Shown: positions 59,705-64,000 of the stretch, one piece after another
Layout of the letters: each line of letters opens with the position of its first letter
Position numbering within the stretch: position 1 is the first letter of the stretch
Source: Candidatus Woesearchaeota archaeon CG10_big_fil_rev_8_21_14_0_10_45_16
Lineage (GTDB): Archaea > Nanobdellota > Nanobdellia > Woesearchaeales > GW2011-AR9
DNA: 64,000 bases
NCBI GenBank assembly: GCA_002762785.1
Contig: PCXY01000003.1
Location: 134,463 to 198,462, forward strand
Direction: 5' to 3'
Translations under genes and position numbers: made by a program
The notes under the pieces: generated by a model
What the model saw: the letters and a program-made list of their open reading frames with translations, nothing else
What the model was told of the DNA's origin: nothing
Database searches by the model: none

Positions 59705-60385
59705 TCACTTTTTCAGATACTCTTTCCTCTTTGGCTCATCAAATTTCTCGATGGCATATCTAAGCATGGTCCGGGGCATGACTTTATGATACCTTCGCAG
59801 GAACTTCTCTTCAACTTCCTGGTCTCTCTTGCCAACCTCCCTTAGCATCCAGCCCACAGCCTTATGGATCAAGTCATGCTTGTCAGGAAGCAGTATCTCT
59901 GATATCTTTAAAGTGTCATCAAAATCGTTATTCTTGATGAAAGCAAAAGTGGAAATTACCGCGATGCGTTTCTCCCAAAGGTCATCAGATCTAGCAAGCT
60001 TATACAATAGTTCCCTGTCTTTGTCTAAAAGATAATCTCCCAACAATCCCGGAGCAGAGCTGTCTACCAGATCCCAGTTGTTGACATGCTTAAGATTGTC
60101 AAGATACACTTTTATGATCTTATCTTTATCATTCCTATACTGAAACATAAGGATGAATAAAGCGGTAAGGCGGTGTTCATGAAACTTGCTTCTGAGAAGC
60201 GTCTCGACATCTTCCAACGGTAGATCTTTGTATCTTTTGGCGATCTTTCTCTGCTCCGGTACAGTCAGGCCCAGAAAAATATCACCCTCACCATATTGCC
60301 CTTTCCCGGTCTTGAAGAAACGTTGGAAGAGCGGGGCTTTTTGTGGATCAGCTGCCGTTTGCAATTCTGATTCTATAGGAAGCAT
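59705..60385 (-). CDS. alkD: AlkD-like DNA alkylation repair protein
   Basis: A 226-residue HEAT-like glycosylase-family protein: LGLTVPEQRKIAKRYKDL, NNWDLVDSSAPGLLG, DLWEKRIAVISTFAFI and HDLIHKAVGWMLREVGKRD, with the Trp/Asp residues that hold alkylated bases. ATG 60385 was selected from a TATA box 33 nt upstream; a reading from 60439 would include the promoter. Confidence 0.9.
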   Translation of the reverse strand: MLPIESELQTAADPQKAPLFQRFFKTGKGQYGEGDIFLGLTVPEQRKIAKRYKDLPLEDVETLLRSKFHEHRLTALFILMFQYRNDKDKIIKVYLDNLKHVNNWDLVDSSAPGLLGDYLLDKDRELLYKLARSDDLWEKRIAVISTFAFIKNNDFDDTLKISEILLPDKHDLIHKAVGWMLREVGKRDQEVEEKFLRRYHKVMPRTMLRYAIEKFDEPKRKEYLKK

Positions 60386-60467
60386 AGCAATCGGATGCCG
60401 CGATGCTTTAAAAATATATCTTTGAAAGACAGAATCCATTTAAACCATCTGTTTGTCTCACCCTAAG

Positions 60468-60983
60468 ATGGAACTAGAAGAGGCGATAGAGAGATTTAAT
60501 GAAATATTTACCGTCCTTCGAAGGACCAGACTTTTAGAAGGCAGAACTTTTCTTCAGGCTTTCCCATTAGATCTAAAAAGAGTTAATGAAGGTTTAGAAG
60601 CTCTTTTACCATACGCTTATTGCAGTCCACATCGGATGATCAACAGGAATGGAAAGAACGGAGACAGGGTTATCATAGACGACATCAATGTTTATTTTGC
60701 TCCTCCAAGAACGCACGAATATAATGGAAAAGACAGGATTCCTGGAACTGGTTATTATGTTGCAGTGCAAGTCCACTCTAAAGAGAATCTTGCCAAGGTA
60801 GAAAGGGTTCTTAAAAGAACCGGTCTTACACCCCGTAAAGAAAAACCAGGAGAATACAAAGGATTTATGGTCTACGCTGCTCTTAACTCTTTACTTTTAA
60901 CACAACCTTCTCTTCCAGTGGGAGATTCAGCGCAAACTCCTGTCGATAGGCAAGGCCGTACCTTAAACACATCTCGGCTTTGA
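60468..60983 (+). CDS. Soluble protein of unknown function with overprinted 3' end
   Basis: A 171-residue protein starting MELEEAIERFNEIFTVLRR, with YYVAVQVHSKENLAKVERVLKR. Leaderless start from TTTAAACC 29 nt upstream. Its last 33 codons (60883-60983) lie antisense to the end of the DUF4346-like gene, an unusually long convergent overlap; the end may have been created by loss of an earlier stop. No family known. Confidence 0.58.
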   Translation: MELEEAIERFNEIFTVLRRTRLLEGRTFLQAFPLDLKRVNEGLEALLPYAYCSPHRMINRNGKNGDRVIIDDINVYFAPPRTHEYNGKDRIPGTGYYVAVQVHSKENLAKVERVLKRTGLTPRKEKPGEYKGFMVYAALNSLLLTQPSLPVGDSAQTPVDRQGRTLNTSRL

Positions 60984-61254
60984 AAAGCTCCTTGCCAAGA
61001 TAGGCGGCGTGTTCCAGCCGAGTTAATAATTTCTGCCTGACGATGGTATTGTAGATCTCGATGGCATTCTTGCCGGTGATCGTCTTTGTGATTATGTGTT
61101 TGTTGGTGACGAAGCCTACCTCTATCTGTTTGCCCTTCAGCCTGATCAAAAAATAGCCTTTAGGATCCTGATTCCATTCTTTATAGGGATCATGGCTGGC
61201 TTTGATCTTCTTGGTAACGTTCACTTTCTGCTTTGCCCAGACATATTTAGCCAT
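60883..61254 (-). CDS. DUF4346-like protein
   Basis: A 123-residue protein with DPKGYFLIRLKGKQIEVGFVTNKHIITKTITGKNAIEIYNTIV and RLEHAAYLGKELFKAEMCLR-type helix, resembling DUF4346, a domain also found attached to dihydropteroate-synthase-like proteins. A link to pterin metabolism (with folK at 25780) is speculative. Leaderless start at 61254 from TTATAAAC. Confidence 0.68.
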   Translation of the reverse strand: MAKYVWAKQKVNVTKKIKASHDPYKEWNQDPKGYFLIRLKGKQIEVGFVTNKHIITKTITGKNAIEIYNTIVRQKLLTRLEHAAYLGKELFKAEMCLRYGLAYRQEFALNLPLEEKVVLKVKS

Positions 61255-61331
61255 AAAGCCCCTGTTGGAAGATATAGTTTATAATAGTTTCCTCTGAAAA
61301 CATTTAAAAGCTAGCTCTCTCTAAACACAAG

Positions 61332-62495
61332 ATGAAGAAAGAGATCGTCGTCATCGGCGACGTGGAAATCGGCGGGGGCACCCTTACGGACGATTTTATC
61401 AGCGATAAAGCTCTTTCTGCTTTCATCGGCACTCTTACCAGAAAAAAGACTCCTGTTGACTTCATCCTCAACGGAGATAGTTTTGATTTCATGAAATGTC
61501 CTTACATCGTCAAAGGGAAAAATACCTACCCCAGACACATCACAGAAAAGATCTCCCTGGCTAAATTAAAGTTGATGGAAGAAGCTCATGCGCCGGTGTT
61601 TGAAGCGTTGAGAAGGTTTGTTTCGCATAAAAAGAATCGGCTTTTTTTTACCATCGGCAACCATGATCATGACCTTTTCTATGAAGGGGTGCAGGAACGC
61701 ATAAAAGAACTGCTGAAGAGCAAGGAAAACGTCTTTTTCCGTCTGCAATACCATTTTCATGGTGTCTATGCGGAACATGGCCAGCAGTATGATTTCCTTA
61801 ACAAGATCAATCCAAAGAGAGCTTTCATCACTTATCGCGGCGAGAAGATCCTGAACATCCCCTGGCTGGCTTTTGGTCTTATCAGCCGTTTCATGACCAT
61901 CAAGGAAGAGCATCCGTTTATGGAAAGGATTAAACCATATCCGACGATGTTCTCGCATCATAAAGCCGTCCTGCAGAAGATTAACCGGCGTTCTATCGAA
62001 TACGTGCTGAAGAGTATCATCTACTACCCGCTGCGTTATTTCTACGATCCGACCTATACTATCCCCCGGGAGATTTTTCGGGAGTTATATAGAAGGTTAA
62101 AGAACCGCCATTGGGACATCGACAATATCGTCCCTGTATTCAAGCGGCGGCAGAGGTGGCGGGCTAACCTTAGGAACAAGATCCATGTCCTTGGACACGT
62201 CCATGAACATTATCTGGAACAGAAAGGCGGCTGGATCATCATCCATCCCGATACCTGGCGGGATGAATATACCTTTGACGAGACCAACGGGAAATTATAC
62301 CATAAACCAAAAAAATATGTCCACATCCTGGTAGAAGATGACGATTCATTGCAGTGGGAAGTCAAGGATTATCCGATCAAGAGAAGCGTACTGCGATTTG
62401 ACGACGTCTTGAAAGACGAAGTCGGCTGGGTCAAGAAAGCGGCCGCCGAAGAAGGCTATCCTATCGAAAAGTTTCTAGCTAGAGATCCATCCTGA
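61332..62495 (+). CDS. Calcineurin-like metallophosphoesterase
   Basis: A 387-residue phosphoesterase: VVIGDVEIGGG, DFILNGDSFDFM, FFTIGNHDHDLFY (GNHDH), VYAEHGQQYD and HVLGHVHEHYLE supply the two-metal site. Related to the LpxH/YbbF-like class, but the substrate is unknown in an organism that would not make lipid A. The C-terminal 60 residues are an extra domain. TTTAAAAG about 31 nt upstream. Confidence 0.9.
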   Translation: MKKEIVVIGDVEIGGGTLTDDFISDKALSAFIGTLTRKKTPVDFILNGDSFDFMKCPYIVKGKNTYPRHITEKISLAKLKLMEEAHAPVFEALRRFVSHKKNRLFFTIGNHDHDLFYEGVQERIKELLKSKENVFFRLQYHFHGVYAEHGQQYDFLNKINPKRAFITYRGEKILNIPWLAFGLISRFMTIKEEHPFMERIKPYPTMFSHHKAVLQKINRRSIEYVLKSIIYYPLRYFYDPTYTIPREIFRELYRRLKNRHWDIDNIVPVFKRRQRWRANLRNKIHVLGHVHEHYLEQKGGWIIIHPDTWRDEYTFDETNGKLYHKPKKYVHILVEDDDSLQWEVKDYPIKRSVLRFDDVLKDEVGWVKKAAAEEGYPIEKFLARDPS

Positions 62496-62805
62496 ATTCT
62501 TTGCCGTGGTCCTTGAAGCCGAAGCGTTCGTAGAGCTGATGGACCCGTTTCCGTTCATGCCGGCTGGTGCCGATGATCTTGTAGCAGCCGTGTTTCTTAG
62601 CCAGATCGATAGCAGCATTGACCAGCTGGCTGCCATAGCCGAAACCACGAGCTTCTTCCTCGACGAAAAGGTCTTCAAACAAAGCGTAAGGCCGGTCATG
62701 GTCAAGATCGTTCTCGATCAGATAGATACGGGCTCTTCCCACTTCTTTTCCTTCTACTTTCAACGAGAGACGGATGCCCTTGCTGCTGATCTCCTGGATG
62801 TTCAT
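62479..62805 (-). CDS. GNAT-family N-acetyltransferase
   Basis: A 108-residue GNAT domain: FEDLFVEEEARGFGYGSQLVNAAIDLAKKHG is motif A (acetyl-CoA pyrophosphate loop), KIIGTSRHERKRVHQLYERFGF is motif B. Compact, near the minimum for the fold. Convergent with and overlapping the phosphoesterase gene by 17 bp. Substrate unknown. Confidence 0.88.
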   Translation of the reverse strand: MNIQEISSKGIRLSLKVEGKEVGRARIYLIENDLDHDRPYALFEDLFVEEEARGFGYGSQLVNAAIDLAKKHGCYKIIGTSRHERKRVHQLYERFGFKDHGKEFRMDL

Positions 62806-63082
62806 AACCGGAAAAAGAAAGCTGGGGTTAATAACGTTTGTGGATTAGAAGATGATTTACACGAAAGGATGAAAAGACATTCAGAGATCCGCTGGAGTGA
62901 AATTGTCTCCCTGAAGACTGGTAATATGGTGCTCATACTATAAACCAAAATTTGATCCCGCAATTTCACCACTCCATTGCAATCAGTAATCTTTATATAA
63001 GCATGAATTTCTTAGATCAGCATAGGGGGATGAGATCATTTTAGAAGAAAAATTTCACGAAGAAAGTAATTTTAGAGAGGTC

Positions 63083-63577
63083 ATGAGTATAGAGGAAGCT
63101 ATCGGTCTCATCAGCAAGCTTCCTGAACCTATCTCTGATAAATCTTTAGAAGATGAGATCAAGAATCCCGAAGAGCTTCTGGAAGATTTCGGGTTTGATG
63201 AAAAAGCAGCCAGCAGCGATGTGGAATATTCTTTTGCTGATGAGGAATTGTTCAAGCAATTATACGGCACAAGATTAGATTACAATCAGTTATGGTACGG
63301 TGAAAAAAGAGCATCCTCATCATTTGAACCAGAAGAGGAATACTGGACCGGCGATGCTAGAGATTCCGATGTTGAATCAGAGATGATGACCGACATGGAA
63401 GCAAAGGATGCTTTCGTCAATATCCAGTATGCGACGGCTTTAGGAGCGGCAACAGAAATTAACTTCAAGGAAAGACGTAAGTTTGATATGTGGATCAAAT
63501 TTAACCGGTCAACATTCCATGCGTTTGAACTGCAGTATTCTTTCACCAGGGATATCGATTACGGAAAAGCAGCCTGA
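63083..63577 (+). CDS. Acidic protein of unknown function
   Basis: A 164-residue, very acidic protein (MSIEEAIGLISKLPEP..., FEPEEEYWTGDARDSDVESEMM) with a basic C-terminal patch (FKERRKFDMWIKFNRS). The frame is open back to 63029 without an ATG, so a non-ATG start (ATC/ATT near 63035-63038 after GGGGATGAG) is possible. TTTATATA at 62992. Function unknown. Confidence 0.6.
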   Translation: MSIEEAIGLISKLPEPISDKSLEDEIKNPEELLEDFGFDEKAASSDVEYSFADEELFKQLYGTRLDYNQLWYGEKRASSSFEPEEEYWTGDARDSDVESEMMTDMEAKDAFVNIQYATALGAATEINFKERRKFDMWIKFNRSTFHAFELQYSFTRDIDYGKAA

Positions 63578-64000
63578 TTGAGCATCTCTTCTTCGACAAA
63601 ATGCAGTTTTCCGGGAATGATAAGACAATATGGTGGTTTGCCAAAATCAAGCTTTTTGATCTCTTTCAATGTTCCTGATCTTATCGAAGGATCAGTAGAA
63701 CCAAGACGGGCGCAGCCCACTACCAACAGATCATCGCTGATAAGACTCTCTTTCTTCCTCTCTTCGATAGTTTCCAATATCTGTAAAGCTTCCGGGATGG
63801 TCAGGAACCTGTTCTCGCCTGGTTTGAGATCAAGCAAACATAACGTATGAGCTCCCCTTTCTTTGTTCTCTTTGATGATGTTGTAAGGTGTTTCCAGCTG
63901 CGGATGGTCTTCTATGAAAGGGATGGAGGTAGTCTTGCCAAACTTGTATAATTGCAGACCGGTGATGCCGACCGCAGTCAATATAGAAGCATTATGGATC
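63559..64000 (-). CDS. dph5: Diphthine synthase, 3' part (cut by the window end)
   Basis: C-terminal 146 residues of a DphB/Dph5 methyltransferase: HNASILTAVGITGLQLYKFGKTTSIPF, then a TPYNIIKENKERGAHTLCLLDL segment and LLVVGCARLGS with PPYCLIIPGKLHFVEEEML. It trimethylates the modified His of elongation factor 2 in the diphthamide pathway. The N-terminal half lies beyond position 64000. Confidence 0.93.
   Translation of the reverse strand, partial: IHNASILTAVGITGLQLYKFGKTTSIPFIEDHPQLETPYNIIKENKERGAHTLCLLDLKPGENRFLTIPEALQILETIEERKKESLISDDLLVVGCARLGSTDPSIRSGTLKEIKKLDFGKPPYCLIIPGKLHFVEEEMLNQAAFP

Noticed and set aside
62506-62943. 145-codon plus-strand frame
   Set aside because: It is the shadow of the GNAT gene on the minus strand.
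1-64000. CRISPR array or rRNA gene
   Set aside because: No regularly spaced repeats and no rRNA sequence blocks were seen.

Overview
The window is archaeal. It carries uS13-uS4-uS11-Rpo3-eL18-uL13-uS9, Rpo10 and Rpo11, a complete A-type ATP synthase operon, a PAC2-type proteasome assembly chaperone, a diphthine synthase end and an archaeo-eukaryotic primase in which the PriS and PriL parts are fused. Almost every transcription unit has a TTTATAAA-like TATA box 28-33 nt before an ATG, which implies leaderless transcripts; internal operon genes use GGTGA or GGAGG Shine-Dalgarno sites. Small genes, many short membrane and secreted proteins and the fused primase point to a DPANN archaeon, most likely of the Woesearchaeota/Pacearchaeota type (inference; no 16S rRNA is present).

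Layout. 1-10.2 kb is a toxin-antitoxin island with six nucleotidyltransferase (MNT) + HEPN pairs of several subfamilies, interleaved with a large secreted protein gene, two orphan copies of that gene's 5' end and one orphan copy of its 3' end. 10.2-13.7 kb is a three-gene secreted/membrane operon whose central protein has a caspase-like His/Cys pair. 13.7-19.7 kb holds the ribosomal/RNA polymerase operon, with an active-looking GGDEF protein and a degenerate one between uS9 and Rpo10. 19.8-28 kb holds the primase, a sensory cluster (two small membrane proteins, a KaiC-like protein without a P-loop, a histidine kinase with an ethylene-receptor-like sensor, and a lone receiver), a truncated rpo11 copy, HPPK (folK), intact rpo11, a glycosidase-like exported protein and a SET-domain protein. 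28.2-29.5 kb has malic enzyme and an OmdA-like protein. 29.55-34.5 kb is an AT-rich restriction-modification/nuclease island bracketed by an 11-bp inverted repeat, followed by a DUF559 nuclease. 35.3-40.7 kb holds PAC2, a tyrosine recombinase, a lipoprotein pair, VapBC and an AbrB-PhoU protein. 40.8-49.0 kb is the ATP synthase operon (H-I-K-E-C-F-A-B-D). 49-64 kb contains a CPA2 antiporter, oligoendopeptidase F, an SPFH protein, a lipoprotein, an oxidative-stress operon (ferredoxin-AhpC-VOC-SOD), AlkD, a metallophosphoesterase, a GNAT protein and the 3' part of dph5.

The strongest unexplained signal is shared by the toxin-antitoxin cassettes. Each one whose flanks can be seen lies between direct duplications of a neighbouring gene boundary: gene heads at 1027/1797/2801, gene tails at 5438/6707, a 118-nt element at 6868/8165, a stop-codon-plus-promoter sequence at 9279/10179, and a promoter at 38305/39005. 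The truncated rpo11 copy (23511/26360) follows the same logic on a larger scale. This suggests that cassettes enter or move here by a process that copies a gene end and so keeps the host gene's promoter, start or stop intact.
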